This document shows, in pieces, positions 9,434 through 19,600 of a stretch of DNA of 64,000 bases. The notes below the pieces were generated by a model. The model saw only the letters and a list, made by a program, of their open reading frames with translations. It ran no database searches and was not told where the DNA came from. Origin of the DNA: Niabella pedocola. GTDB lineage: Bacteria; Bacteroidota; Bacteroidia; Chitinophagales; Chitinophagaceae. Each line of letters begins with the position of its first letter. Position 1 is the stretch's first letter. Location: the NCBI RefSeq assembly GCF_021044425.1, contig NZ_JAJNEC010000006.1, positions 124,001-188,000 of the forward strand. The letters run 5' to 3'. The translations under genes were made by a program, and so were the position numbers.

Positions 9434-10945
9434 ATGTTAAAACAATGGAGTTCCCTCTTTTATTTCGCTTGTTTGCTGGCATTTACCAATAGTTGTAAAT
9501 CGACGCAAAAAGAGCAACCGGCATCCCGTCCCAATATCCTGATCGTAATGTCGGACAACCAGTCGGCCGGTCATGTGGGCGTTTATGGCGACTCAACCGT
9601 GCGAACCCCCAATATGGATAAAGTGGCAGGTGAAGGCGTACGTTTTACAAATGCATTTTGCAGCTCCCCGTCCTGTACACCATCGCGGGCCGGGTTCCTG
9701 ACCGGTCAGGATATTTGGCGACTGGGAGAGGGCGCCGATCTGTGGAGCATACTGCCCACACAATACCCGCTGTATACCGATCTGCTGGAAGCTTCGGGTT
9801 ACGAAATCGGTTTCCAGGGCAAGGGATGGGGACCGGGAAGCTTCGAAGCCAACGGCCGCAAGCGGAACCCGGGTGGAAATCCTTATGAAAGCTTTGGCCA
9901 GTTCTTAAAACAGAAAAAACAAGGAGCTCCCTGGACCTATTGGATCAGCAGTCATGAACCCCACCGTCCTTATGAAGTAGGCATCGGTGCTAAATCGGGC
10001 ATCGATCCACAGAAAGTAAAAGTGCCGGGCTATCTTCCGGATGCACCGGATGTGCGTACGGATATCGCCGATTATTATCATTCTGTGGAGGTTTTTGATA
10101 AAGAACTTGGGGACGCATTGGCATTGTTGAAACAAAGCGGAGAGCTGGACAATACCATTGTAGTGGTTTGCAGTGACAACGGCTGGCAGATGCCCCGCGG
10201 ACTGGCCAATCTTTATGACTTTGGTACTCATGTTCCCCTGATCATTTCCTGGCCGGGCAAATTTAAAAAAGCTACGGTTACCGGCGGATTGGTTACGCTG
10301 AATGATCTGGCGCCTACATTCCTGCAACTGGCCGGTGTACCCGTTCCTGCGGAAATGACGGCGAAGAGCTTACTGCCGGTATTGGATAATAAGTATAGTG
10401 AGGCGGCCCCCGAACGGGAATTTGTGGTATTGGGTCGCGAGCGGCATGCCTTTGTACGGCAGCATGGAATGGGTTATCCCGGAAGGGCGATCCGTACCAA
10501 GCAATATCTGTACATCCGCAACTATGAACCCGATCGATGGGCGGCCGGCGATCCCCCGCTGTACGGTGATATTGACCCTTATATGCTCAACTATCCGGGA
10601 CCGGCTAAATTCTATATGATTGCGAATAAGGATAACCCCGCTGTAAAAAACCTGTTTGAACTGGGAATGGGCAAACGGCCGGCGGAGGAATTATTTGATA
10701 TTACCAGTGATCCGTACGAACTGCATAACCTGGCTGCCGACCCTGCTTACAAAAATGTAAAAGAAAAGCTGGCGGCACAAATGCAGGATTACCTGGTAAA
10801 AACAAAAGATCCCCGTGCTACAGGAGGAGATGTAAGCGTTTGGGATAAGGCGCCTTATTTTAGTGATATTGATAAGCGTGCACATCCGAGCCCGGAAGCC
10901 ATCCGGCAGTTCAGGCTGGATTCCGTGTATGATTATTTAAAATAA
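9434..10945 (+). CDS. S1-family sulfatase, sulfamidase-like (S1_8 type), lipoprotein
   Basis: The ATG at 9434 is preferred over the TTG two codons earlier. The product is 503 aa. A short signal ends in a lipobox-like TNSC-KS (Cys21). The alkaline-phosphatase-fold sulfatase core starts RPNILIVMSDNQSAGHVG; Cys81 in CTPSR is the residue converted to formylglycine. The late motif CSDNGWQMPRGLANLYDFGT, with THVPLIISWPG, resembles heparan N-sulfatases (family S1_8), which remove N-sulfate from glucosamine. It requires a formylglycine-generating enzyme, not encoded in this window. It follows susD by 39 bp and is probably in the same operon. Sulfatase identity is certain; the N-sulfatase assignment is by motif resemblance. 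Confidence 0.9.
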   Translation: MLKQWSSLFYFACLLAFTNSCKSTQKEQPASRPNILIVMSDNQSAGHVGVYGDSTVRTPNMDKVAGEGVRFTNAFCSSPSCTPSRAGFLTGQDIWRLGEGADLWSILPTQYPLYTDLLEASGYEIGFQGKGWGPGSFEANGRKRNPGGNPYESFGQFLKQKKQGAPWTYWISSHEPHRPYEVGIGAKSGIDPQKVKVPGYLPDAPDVRTDIADYYHSVEVFDKELGDALALLKQSGELDNTIVVVCSDNGWQMPRGLANLYDFGTHVPLIISWPGKFKKATVTGGLVTLNDLAPTFLQLAGVPVPAEMTAKSLLPVLDNKYSEAAPEREFVVLGRERHAFVRQHGMGYPGRAIRTKQYLYIRNYEPDRWAAGDPPLYGDIDPYMLNYPGPAKFYMIANKDNPAVKNLFELGMGKRPAEELFDITSDPYELHNLAADPAYKNVKEKLAAQMQDYLVKTKDPRATGGDVSVWDKAPYFSDIDKRAHPSPEAIRQFRLDSVYDYLK

Positions 10946-11097
10946 AGGGTGTTGGGCCTGATTAAAACGTGGTTGCTGTGATGTGGCTCCGACGTATCGG
11001 AAACCGTAGACGCAGAAACAGGTTCAAAGCGGCATCTCAGAAGAAAATTTACGGTGAATAGACTTATAAGTAGTTCTGATATAAAAAAGTACCATCA

Positions 11098-12066
11098 TTG
11101 AAAGAACAATTTGCAATAGGAATAGACGTGGGAGGCTCTGCGCTGAAATGCGGTGTGGTGGCGGAAAACGGAAGCCTGATGTATTGCTTTACGGAGGCAA
11201 TCAACAAGGAAGACGGAGAGGCCGGTATCATTGAACAGATTGCGGCATGCATTGCACAGGCAGCCGTTGTGGTACAGGAGAAAGGAGGTGTTGTATGTGG
11301 TACCGGCATCGGTTTTCCGGGTATTGTTGAAAACGATGTGGTGATTGGTGGTGCGGACAACCTGCCGGGATTTGAACAGCTTCCCCTTGGACGCCTGCTG
11401 ATGGAACGAACCGGTTACAGGACCCTGGTCGATAATGATGCCAATATGATGGGCATGGGCGAATGGATTTACGGGGCGGCAAAGGGTTGCAGTGATATCG
11501 TTTTTTTAACCGTTGGTACCGGTATCGGCGGCGCGCTCATCATCAATAACCAGTTGTATGGCGGGTACCGGAACCGGGGTACAGAGCTGGGGCATGTCAT
11601 TATCCGGCAGGGAGGCATCGCCTGTTCCTGCGGAGCCCGGGGGTGTTTTGAGGCCTATGCATCGGTAGCTGCATTAATCGGGCATTACCGGCTGCTGAAG
11701 CAGGATATACCGGATATTGTAGACGGCCGGCATATTGTGGAAGGCTATTTCCAGCAGGAGGATGCAGCGGTTGCGGCAATGGCCTATCATTTTGATTATA
11801 TGGCTACCGGTATTGCCGGATACATCAATATATTCAGCCCGCAAAAAGTAGTGATTGGCGGGGGCATCAGCGAGGCGGGTGATTTTTACATCCGGGAAAT
11901 AGCGGCAAGAGTATCCCGGCTGGCCATGCCCGCAGCGAGCCAGCAAACCACACTGGTGCCGGCTGCATTGGGAAATAAAGCCGGATTACAGGGCTGTGCG
12001 GCAAAGGTTTTTCAAACGGCTGCCGGATCAACACCGGCAGCGATGTACAACCATTCAACAAATTAA
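11098..12066 (+). CDS. ROK-family sugar kinase, TTG start
   Basis: 322 aa cytoplasmic kinase of the ROK family. The ATP phosphate-binding motif GIDVGGSALKCG is at the very N-terminus. An in-frame stop lies only about 20 nt upstream and there is no ATG before this motif, so the TTG at 11098 is the only plausible start. Further motifs are GFPGIVENDVVIGGADNLPGF, VDNDANMMGMGE, LTVGTGIGGALII, the zinc-binding CSCGARGCFE, and VVIGGGISEAGDFY. ROK kinases phosphorylate glucose, N-acetylglucosamine or related sugars; in this locus glucosamine or GlcNAc from heparan sulfate is likely. The stop lies 3 bp before the transporter start, suggesting translational coupling. A close paralogue is at 21483-22418. 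Some ROK proteins are repressors, but no HTH is present here. Confidence 0.9.
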   Translation: MKEQFAIGIDVGGSALKCGVVAENGSLMYCFTEAINKEDGEAGIIEQIAACIAQAAVVVQEKGGVVCGTGIGFPGIVENDVVIGGADNLPGFEQLPLGRLLMERTGYRTLVDNDANMMGMGEWIYGAAKGCSDIVFLTVGTGIGGALIINNQLYGGYRNRGTELGHVIIRQGGIACSCGARGCFEAYASVAALIGHYRLLKQDIPDIVDGRHIVEGYFQQEDAAVAAMAYHFDYMATGIAGYINIFSPQKVVIGGGISEAGDFYIREIAARVSRLAMPAASQQTTLVPAALGNKAGLQGCAAKVFQTAAGSTPAAMYNHSTN

Positions 12067-12069
12067 CGG

Positions 12070-13332
12070 ATGCAACAACGGAATAACTTTTTAGTAGGGG
12101 TAATCTTGCTGATCTGGTTTGTGATCTCCTTTGTAACCAACATACTGGGTCCCTTAATGCCCATTATTATCGAAACATACGGCCTCAGTTTAACCATGGC
12201 CGCATTCCTGCCCTTTTCTTTTTTTCTCGCCTACGGCGTCATGTCGGTTCCGGCAGGCATGATGATTGAGCGACTGGGGGAAAAAAGATCCATGCTGATT
12301 GCATTTGCATTGAATTTTTCGGGTGCACTGATCTTTGCTTTCAACCCGCAGTATAGTATGGCATTGGCCTCGCTCTTTATTATTGGAATTGGTATGGCCA
12401 TGCTCCAGGTGATCATCAACCCGCTGATGCGTACTGCCGGTGGAGAAGAGAACTTTGCTTTCTTTTCCGTGATGGGGCAGTTGGTATTTGGACTGGCCTC
12501 CTTTGTAAGTCCGTTTGTATTTACGTACCTGATGAAGGCGCTAGCGATGCAGCCGGTAAGCAATCCGTTGGTGCATGCATTGGGAGGATTGGTGCGGAAC
12601 GGGTTGCACTGGACGGCGCTCTACTGGCTGTTCAGCTTTATCTTTTTAGTGATGCTGGTAGTACTGGCGCTGATAAAGATGCCGGCCGTGGAATTGAAGG
12701 AAGACGAAAAAGCCGGGGCCGCTTCGGCGTACGTGGAGCTGCTCGGAAAACGCGATGTATGGCTGTTCTTCCTGGGTATCGTAGCCTATGTGGGTACCGA
12801 GCAGTCGCTCGCCAACTGGATGTCGGAATTTTTGAAACGCTATCACCAGGTAGATCCCGCTGCCGGAGGCGCCAATGCTGTTGCATGGTTTTGGGGATTG
12901 ATGACCATCGGTTGTTTACTGGGATTGGTGGTGCTGAAGCTCTGGGATTCAAAATGGGTACTGAAGGCAGCCTGTATCCTGTCCGCGATCGTATTAAGCG
13001 GGGCGTTGTTTGGTAGTAAAGAAGTTTCCCTGTGGGCCTTTCCGGCTGCGGGGTTCACCATTTCGGTGATGTTTTCCGTGGTATTTTCACTGGCGCTGAA
13101 TTCCATCAGTAAGCATCATGGCTCTTTTTCAGGGATTTTGTGCTCGGGGATTTTTGGAGGGGCGCTGGTGCCTTTTATTGTGGGTGCCCTGGGCGACCTG
13201 GCGGGGTTACGTTATGCCTTGTTATTCCTTTATATTACCCTGGGATACCTGTTCTTTGTGGCCGCTTATGCAAAGCCCCTGGTCAATAATAAAACGGTGA
13301 CCTTAAAGGAGCTCTTTTCACGTAAGCACTAA
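12070..13332 (+). CDS. FucP-like MFS sugar transporter
   Basis: 420 aa inner-membrane protein with about 12 hydrophobic helices. The segments YGVMSVPAGMMIERLGEKRS (loop 2-3) and IIGIGMAMLQVIINPLMRTA followed by GGEENFAFFSVMGQLVFGLA are characteristic of the FucP/NagP group of MFS sugar/H+ symporters found in Bacteroidota glycan loci. It should carry the monosaccharide released in the periplasm into the cytoplasm, where the kinase encoded 3 bp upstream would phosphorylate it. The substrate is inferred from context only (GlcNAc, glucosamine or a uronic acid). No start ambiguity: the ATG follows the kinase stop directly. Confidence 0.92.
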   Translation: MQQRNNFLVGVILLIWFVISFVTNILGPLMPIIIETYGLSLTMAAFLPFSFFLAYGVMSVPAGMMIERLGEKRSMLIAFALNFSGALIFAFNPQYSMALASLFIIGIGMAMLQVIINPLMRTAGGEENFAFFSVMGQLVFGLASFVSPFVFTYLMKALAMQPVSNPLVHALGGLVRNGLHWTALYWLFSFIFLVMLVVLALIKMPAVELKEDEKAGAASAYVELLGKRDVWLFFLGIVAYVGTEQSLANWMSEFLKRYHQVDPAAGGANAVAWFWGLMTIGCLLGLVVLKLWDSKWVLKAACILSAIVLSGALFGSKEVSLWAFPAAGFTISVMFSVVFSLALNSISKHHGSFSGILCSGIFGGALVPFIVGALGDLAGLRYALLFLYITLGYLFFVAAYAKPLVNNKTVTLKELFSRKH

Positions 13333-13455
13333 AAAGCAGGTAACACCGGCAGGGATAAATTTTTTATTTTCAAACTGGTAATAAACAAATAAACATTTAC
13401 GTCGTCAAAGGATCGATAAAAAACCGTCCGGCCACGGGCGATAAAAAGAATACGA

Positions 13456-14604
13456 ATGAAAAAAATAAGCATCGGCTTGTTGCCGGTATTGTTTACATTA
13501 AGTGCAGCAGCTCAGAAACCGGGCCTGGAGCCCGTTAGCAGCAGGGTGAATGTACAGGCGGATACGGCCCGTAAAGCAGATATTGTAGATGGGGAATGGG
13601 TAGCCGTAGGTATCAACCGGCCGTATTCCATCCAAAAAGATGCCACGCGGTCTTTTAATGGAACACCGTCGTACCGGTTTGAGCTGAAGGGAGAAGACAA
13701 TTCGCTGGAGGGCTATGAAGAGGGCAGTACCAAGGGGCGTGCCGAGCTATCTTACTGCTATGCCACCGCAGATGATTTTAAAGGATTGCCGCCGGATGCC
13801 TATCCAACAGAGCAGGTATTGAAAATGGTATACGACAGGGGGAAGGGTCAGTGCAAACAGGGCTCTAAATGGACCTATACTTTTTCGGTATATGTTCCCG
13901 CTGCGTTGCCCGCGGAGGTGAATACGATCTTTGCACAATGGCATGGGATGCCTTCCCGAACCCTGGTGCAGGATCCCTCGGGGAAAATTATGCAGCTGAC
14001 CCCGCAACAGTTTGTGCAACTGAGCGACAGTGTGTTGTTTAATAAAGACCAGGGGTTTGAGAAAATAAAAACGGTTGATAAAAAAGGAAAAGAAAGTTTT
14101 AAAGCCGGTAAGAAAAATGGCTGGAAGATCGAGCAGGGCGGCTATCCGCCGCTGGCCTTTGGTTTTTCCAATAACATGTTTTATATAAAGGCCAATTCCG
14201 ATAGTAAATGGATGACGGATAAAACGGACCGTACGCTGGCCAACCCGGAAAAGGATGCCACGATGGTACCCGTGCAGTCCAGGTATAAGATTTCGACAAT
14301 TGCATACAAAGGCGCTTTTGACGCATTTCCCAAGGATACCTGGGTTACGTTTACGGTAGCCATCGACTGGTCTGTATACGGCGGGGCCAGCAATAAAATG
14401 GAACAACCCGGCAAGCTGGATGTGCGTATGCAGTATCAAAGGGGTAAAAAGAATATGAACGAGCACATCGTAAACAATCAGCCCATTGCTATTGGAAGAA
14501 ATGATGAGAGCGGCTATTATTTTAAATTTGGTATATACCGTGTTGGCAGCAGTACGGTACCGGTGGTATACAACCTTGCGGGATACAGCCAGGTGCAGCG
14601 GTAG
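13456..14604 (+). CDS. hepA: Heparin lyase I (PL13)
   Basis: 382 aa with a signal peptide (residues 1-19, ending SAAAQ). The whole protein follows, from memory of the family, the Bacteroides and Pedobacter heparinase I sequence: RVNVQADTARKADI, WVAVGINRPYSIQKD, SYRFELKGEDNSLEGYEEGS, FAQWHGMPSRTLV with the candidate catalytic His163, GWKIEQGGYPPLAFGFS, YFKFGIYRVGSSTVPVVYNL. PL13 enzymes are calcium-assisted endo-lyases that cleave highly sulfated glucosaminyl-iduronate linkages in heparin by beta-elimination, yielding the 4,5-unsaturated ends that GH88 removes. It starts 123 bp after the MFS gene and may have its own promoter. This gene is the strongest evidence that the locus targets heparin or heparan sulfate. 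Confidence 0.95.
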   Translation: MKKISIGLLPVLFTLSAAAQKPGLEPVSSRVNVQADTARKADIVDGEWVAVGINRPYSIQKDATRSFNGTPSYRFELKGEDNSLEGYEEGSTKGRAELSYCYATADDFKGLPPDAYPTEQVLKMVYDRGKGQCKQGSKWTYTFSVYVPAALPAEVNTIFAQWHGMPSRTLVQDPSGKIMQLTPQQFVQLSDSVLFNKDQGFEKIKTVDKKGKESFKAGKKNGWKIEQGGYPPLAFGFSNNMFYIKANSDSKWMTDKTDRTLANPEKDATMVPVQSRYKISTIAYKGAFDAFPKDTWVTFTVAIDWSVYGGASNKMEQPGKLDVRMQYQRGKKNMNEHIVNNQPIAIGRNDESGYYFKFGIYRVGSSTVPVVYNLAGYSQVQR

Positions 14605-14943
14605 CGCCTAAAACAGGAGCTATCGCCTGGATGTCTCCGTGAATTTTTGTTTGTGTTGCAAGATCATTTAAAAGATGGGCTATTTTATATCGGCACCGGC
14701 CGGGCTCATGTATCGGGACCGTCGATGAGGCAATGCCAATTACGCCTGTAGTCATGCCGAACCGACGAAAAAATAGTTACGTCCCAATGTATCATTACAT
14801 CTGTCATTGGCCATTTATTTCAGCGGCCATTCCTGTTTCAGGATGCGTGTGAATGATGTAATGATGGTTTTTTGGTTCAGGCATCGTTTGTGATGTTTAA
14901 TGCTATATTATTCAATTGAAACGACCTTATATTTAAAGAAAAG
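14605..14943. other. Intergenic region between PL13 and sulfatase genes
   Basis: 339 bp without a convincing gene. It contains the 11-bp inverted repeat listed separately (14791-14865) and, between its arms, two GGCCATT elements in direct orientation. It probably carries a promoter for the following sulfatase/PL8 group. Confidence 0.5.
14791..14865. repeat. Perfect 11-bp inverted repeat with 53-nt spacer
   Basis: Arm ATCATTACATC at 14791-14801 and its exact reverse complement GATGTAATGAT at 14855-14865. The right arm ends 78 bp before the sulfatase start codon. The spacer is long for a terminator and would suit a regulator binding two half-sites, or a leader RNA fold. Function is not known. 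Confidence 0.5.
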
Positions 14944-16488
14944 ATGGAACGACTAAGAACTTTGATCCGCCTGAAGGAAAAGATGCTGTTGGCATTACTG
15001 ATCCTGCTTACAGTTGCTACAAACGCACAGCGCCCGAACATTGTATTGATCATTTCCGATGATCACGCTTTTCAGGCGATCAGTGCTTATGGCAATAAAC
15101 AGATACGGACACCGGGTATCGACCGGCTGGCAAAGGAAGGTGCACTGTTCAACAATGCGTATGTAACCAATTCCCTTTGCGGACCCAGCCGGGCCAGTAT
15201 CCTTACCGGTACTTATAGTCATGTAAACGGTTTTAAGGACAATGTGAATTTTAATTTTAATTTCAACCAGGGCAGTTTTGCCAAGGTATTACAAGGGGCC
15301 GGGTATCAAACCGCCTGGATCGGTAAAATGCACCTGGGCGACAGTATTCCCCAGGGATTGGATTATTACAGCATCCTGCCGGGACAGGGGCAGTATTATA
15401 ACCCGGACTTTATTCAAACCGGTAATAAAACCCGGCGATACAATGGCTATGTTACCGATGTGATAACCGATGTAGCGGAAGACTGGCTGGAGCACCGTGA
15501 TGCCTCCAGGCCCTTTTGCCTGGTCATCGGCCATAAAGCCACACACCGTACCTGGATGCCGGCACCGGAGGATCTGGGGCGGTATGATAATATTAACTTT
15601 CCCCTGCCGGAAGATTTTTATGACGACTACAGCACCCGGAAGGCCGCTGCGGTACAGGATATGACCATCGCAAAAACCATGCGTATGGCACATGATCTGA
15701 AAATATATGAAACCGGCGATTCTCTGGCCATTGAGGCCAGCGTAAAGCGCATGACACCCGCTCAAAAACAAAAATGGGTTGCCTATTACGCAAAGGTAAA
15801 AGCAGACCTGGACGCCAGGGCACCGAAGGGAAAGGCACTTACCGAGTGGAAGTTCCAGCGCTATATGAAAGACTATCTTGCAACAGCGGCATCGCTCGAC
15901 CGCAATATCAGCAAGACCCTGGATTTTCTGGATCAGCATGGTCTTTCTAAAAATACCCTGGTGATCTATATGTCGGACCAGGGATTTTATATGGGAGAGC
16001 ATGGATGGTTTGATAAGCGGTTCATGTATGAAGAATCTTTCCGTACACCCATGGTAATGCGGTATCCCGGTGTAATTAAGCCGGGCCGCGTGATCAATGA
16101 CTATGTAATGAATATTGATCTGGCCCCTACGTTTATTGAAATGGCCGGTACACGTATCCCGGAACGTATGCAGGGACGCTCATTTTTGCCGTTGCTGGAG
16201 AACAAAAAATATGTTTCCCGTAAGGCTTTGTACTATCACTATTACGAGAATGGCGAACATTCCGTGTCGCCACATTTTGGTGTTAAAACAAAGCGTTATA
16301 AACTGATCCGTTTTTATAATAAGGTAAACAGCTGGGAGCTGTTCGATCTGCTGCAGGACCCGCATGAGTTAAAGAATATATATGACGCTCCGGCGATGGC
16401 GCCCGTGGTAACCGCGCTTAAGAAGGAATTGCTGGAACAGATCCGGCAATATAAAGATGTGGAAGCGGAGGCTATTTTTAATCAGTAA
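14944..16488 (+). CDS. S1-family sulfatase, N-acetylglucosamine-6-sulfatase-like (S1_11 type)
   Basis: 514 aa, exported (signal ending VATNAQ near residue 29; an in-frame Met14 could be the true start and gives a shorter signal). The sulfatase core begins RPNIVLIISDDHAFQAI. Cys79 in the motif SLCGPSRASILTGTYSH is the formylglycine site. Other metal and substrate motifs are WIGKMHLG, SDQGFYMGEHGWFDKRFMYE and FRTPMVMRYPG. The C-G-P-S-R form and the overall layout match the S1_11 group, which includes Bacteroides enzymes that remove 6-O-sulfate from GlcNAc of heparan sulfate. It is followed 189 bp downstream by the PL8-type lyase. The 6-O specificity is inferred. Confidence 0.9.
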   Translation: MERLRTLIRLKEKMLLALLILLTVATNAQRPNIVLIISDDHAFQAISAYGNKQIRTPGIDRLAKEGALFNNAYVTNSLCGPSRASILTGTYSHVNGFKDNVNFNFNFNQGSFAKVLQGAGYQTAWIGKMHLGDSIPQGLDYYSILPGQGQYYNPDFIQTGNKTRRYNGYVTDVITDVAEDWLEHRDASRPFCLVIGHKATHRTWMPAPEDLGRYDNINFPLPEDFYDDYSTRKAAAVQDMTIAKTMRMAHDLKIYETGDSLAIEASVKRMTPAQKQKWVAYYAKVKADLDARAPKGKALTEWKFQRYMKDYLATAASLDRNISKTLDFLDQHGLSKNTLVIYMSDQGFYMGEHGWFDKRFMYEESFRTPMVMRYPGVIKPGRVINDYVMNIDLAPTFIEMAGTRIPERMQGRSFLPLLENKKYVSRKALYYHYYENGEHSVSPHFGVKTKRYKLIRFYNKVNSWELFDLLQDPHELKNIYDAPAMAPVVTALKKELLEQIRQYKDVEAEAIFNQ

Positions 16489-16677
16489 GATGAAGGCGGA
16501 GTCTGAAAAGGAATGATCCCTGAAATATGCTGATACATCGGAGCAGGGTAACAGGGCTCAGGATGGTTCCTCAAAAAGATCATTACCTCATTTACATCGC
16601 ACGTACCATGAAAAACCAGGATGGCAAAGGTGCCTGCCGGCTGTGGCAGGAACCAGAATTTTCTCAATCGGGGTTAT

Positions 16678-19600
16678 ATGAATAAAACTATAAAAACGTT
16701 TTTTGCTTTACTGATGGCGGTATCTGCTGGCGGGCAGTTAGGTGCACAATCAAAGGAGACCGCCGCCACCAAAATTATCACCGGTCAATATGGTTTTGAA
16801 ACCGGCGATGAACAGGAAGGATGGAAGGCTCAAAACAGCCGTTTATCTTTTTCAACAGCCCACTATAAAGAAGGGCAGCGTTCACTGTGCTGGAACTGGG
16901 GCAAAGAGGCGTCGCTGGAGATTACCGGTCTTAAAGGCCTGAAGGAAGCCGGGGCTTTTTATCCGGGAGGCATCCCGGAAATTTACGAGCCTTCGTTTTA
17001 TTCCAGGAACCGGTTTGGCGGCATGAAGATCTGGCTATACCAGGAGAAGCCGGTTGCCGGCCAGCTTGTTTTTCAGGCGGGCAGCAGTGTTGCGGCAGCG
17101 CGCCAGGCACCTAAATACCGGTTTGCAGTGAACCTGGATTTTACCGGTTGGCGAACGGTATGGGTTTGCTTTGAGGAAGACGCCAAAGTACCGGGATATA
17201 AAGGCAGTGATGACCTGCAGGCCCTGGTAGTGATTCCCAAAAATGTACCGCAACAGGAAAACAAATTGTTTATCGATCATCTGACCCTGCTCAACTTTGT
17301 ATCCAATAAGCGAAGCTCCGATCTTCAGTTTGAAAATAAAAAACGCAACCTGCGTTCTGCAGACGGGTATGAGATCCTGAAACCCTTCCAGGCATTCCAG
17401 GGTGCGGCCTTCCATCAGGAAACGGATAAGGCTGCCCTGGCAGAAACGGGTCAGAAAATTGCGGCCCGCCTGGAGTTCCTGATCCTCGGCGATCAGACCA
17501 CCGACTGGAAGGAACGGAATACGGGTATTGAAAAACTGATGCAGGGGAAATTAAAAGCTGCCAGAAATCTGTATGAGCAGCTCCGGATAAAACGGGTGAA
17601 TGGTACGGTAAACGGCGTTCCGCTGTTTGCCATACGGGATGAGCACCCGGCACCGGAAGGGCAGGTGTTTGACAACGTAGCACAAAACCTGTTGTTTCCG
17701 CTGGTGGCCGACTACCGATTAAACGGAACGGAAAAATCGAAAGAGCAGCTGCTGAATGCGCTGGATTATTTCCTGGACCAGGGCTGGGCCGCCGGAAGTG
17801 CTATTGGTACGGTGGATCATGTGATCCGGCTGACCCCCATTGCTACAGCCATCTTCCTGATGCGGGATGAACTGAAAGCACAAAATAAATTGAAACCGCA
17901 GGTCGATATGCTGATCTGGCATACCCGCATGGGCGGCTTGCTGGAACTGGATGCTACCCGGGGCGAAAACTCCGACAAGGTACGCGGCGGTGCCATGGTA
18001 AAACTGATCACTATTTTACTGATGGAGGATGGTGCACGCAAACAGCAATTATTGCAGCAGTTTAAAGAATATATGGATTATGTGGCGGGCTTTGCACCGG
18101 GATACAGCGATACCTTTAAACCGGATTATTCGATTTATCATCACCGCGGTACCTACCTGAATGCTTATGGTACCAATGCTGTAAATACCATGGCATTGAT
18201 CCACTGGCTGCTGGATGGTACCTCCTATGCCATGGATAATGCATCTACCTGTAACCTTACCGCAGCCTTAAAACAACAGGCGGCAATTGCCTACGGGGTG
18301 CAGATCCATTACGGGGTGAGTGGCCGCTTTCCGTTGAACAACAGTTCCATCGATGGAAACAGTATGCCGGCCTTTGCCTATATGAGCATGACCGGCGACA
18401 GCATCCGCGACCCGGAGCTGGCAGCACTGTACAATTATATTTATGCCATTGCAAAACCAGATGAACTCAATAAGATGTTGCTTCCGGCGCTCACCTATTC
18501 CGGTACCTACGGCACGCTTGACCTGATGGTACGCTTGCACCGGAAAATGGGCGGCGTTCAACAGCCACCTGCAGCCGGTGTAACGGTGATGCCGTATTCC
18601 GGTTTACTGGCTTACCGGCGGGGGAAGGCCTTTGCCACTGTAAAAGGATATAATAAGTACGTATGGGATTACGAAGGTGGAAAAGGCGAAAACAACATGG
18701 GCCGTTATCTGAGCCACGGGATGCTGGTAACTGCGCAGGGTGATGAAAAAGAGGGCTTCGACGGTATGGGTATGGCGCTCAATGATGGTTTCGACTGGTC
18801 GATGCTGCCGGGTGCTACCACTAAAAAGCTGCCGGCAGATAAAGTATTGTACTACCCGCAGGCCGATCAGAAATATGTGGAAGGCAAGCACCGGAATTTT
18901 TCAGAGAGCGTAGTTGCCAGTGGTCTCAAACAGGGGAACAACGGCCTTTTTGCGCTGGATCTGAGAGATGATGTATTTCCCGATGCGGACCGGTCCTTGT
19001 TTGATAACAGCTTCCGCGCCAAGAAAACTTATTTTTTTATCGGTGATGAAATTATTTGCCTGGGTTCGGATATCCGCAACAACGATCACCGGTATGCAAC
19101 GGTAACCACCTTGTTCCAGTATCGTGCGGACGGAAAAAAGCCCAATTATTTCAACGGCAACATCATTACAGCACAGCCGGTGCAAAAAGCCGGCGGAGGT
19201 TATTTTACAGATCAGAACGGTTTACAATACATCATACCCAAAGGACAGCAGCTCCGTTGGGAACAGGGAACACAGCAATCCTATCAATGGAAGAATGCCA
19301 GTTATAGTCGCATGGAAGGTTCTTACCTGAAAGCCTGGCTGGATCATGGTACGCAACCCGCCGGTAGCGGATATGAATACGAGATCCTGCTCAATGGTCA
19401 GCAGCCGGAACCGTACCTGCAATCCAGGACCTATACCGTGCTACAGAAAGATCATGCGGCGCACAGCATCCGGCATAAAGCTTCCGGTATTACGGCCTAT
19501 GCGGTGTTTGAACCAAATGGACTGTTGAAGGGCAACCTGCTGTTAAAAACAGATGCCCCGTTGTTGGCGCAGATCAGGGAAGCAAATGGCCGGCTATTGC

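Noticed and set aside
13747..14466. Long antisense open frame of 239 codons on the minus strand opposite the heparin lyase I gene
   Set aside because: It has no signal peptide, no recognisable family and a composition set by the codons of the real gene on the other strand. Similar antisense frames at 15289-16002, 23015-23776, 25322-26086 and 44332-44964 were rejected for the same reason.
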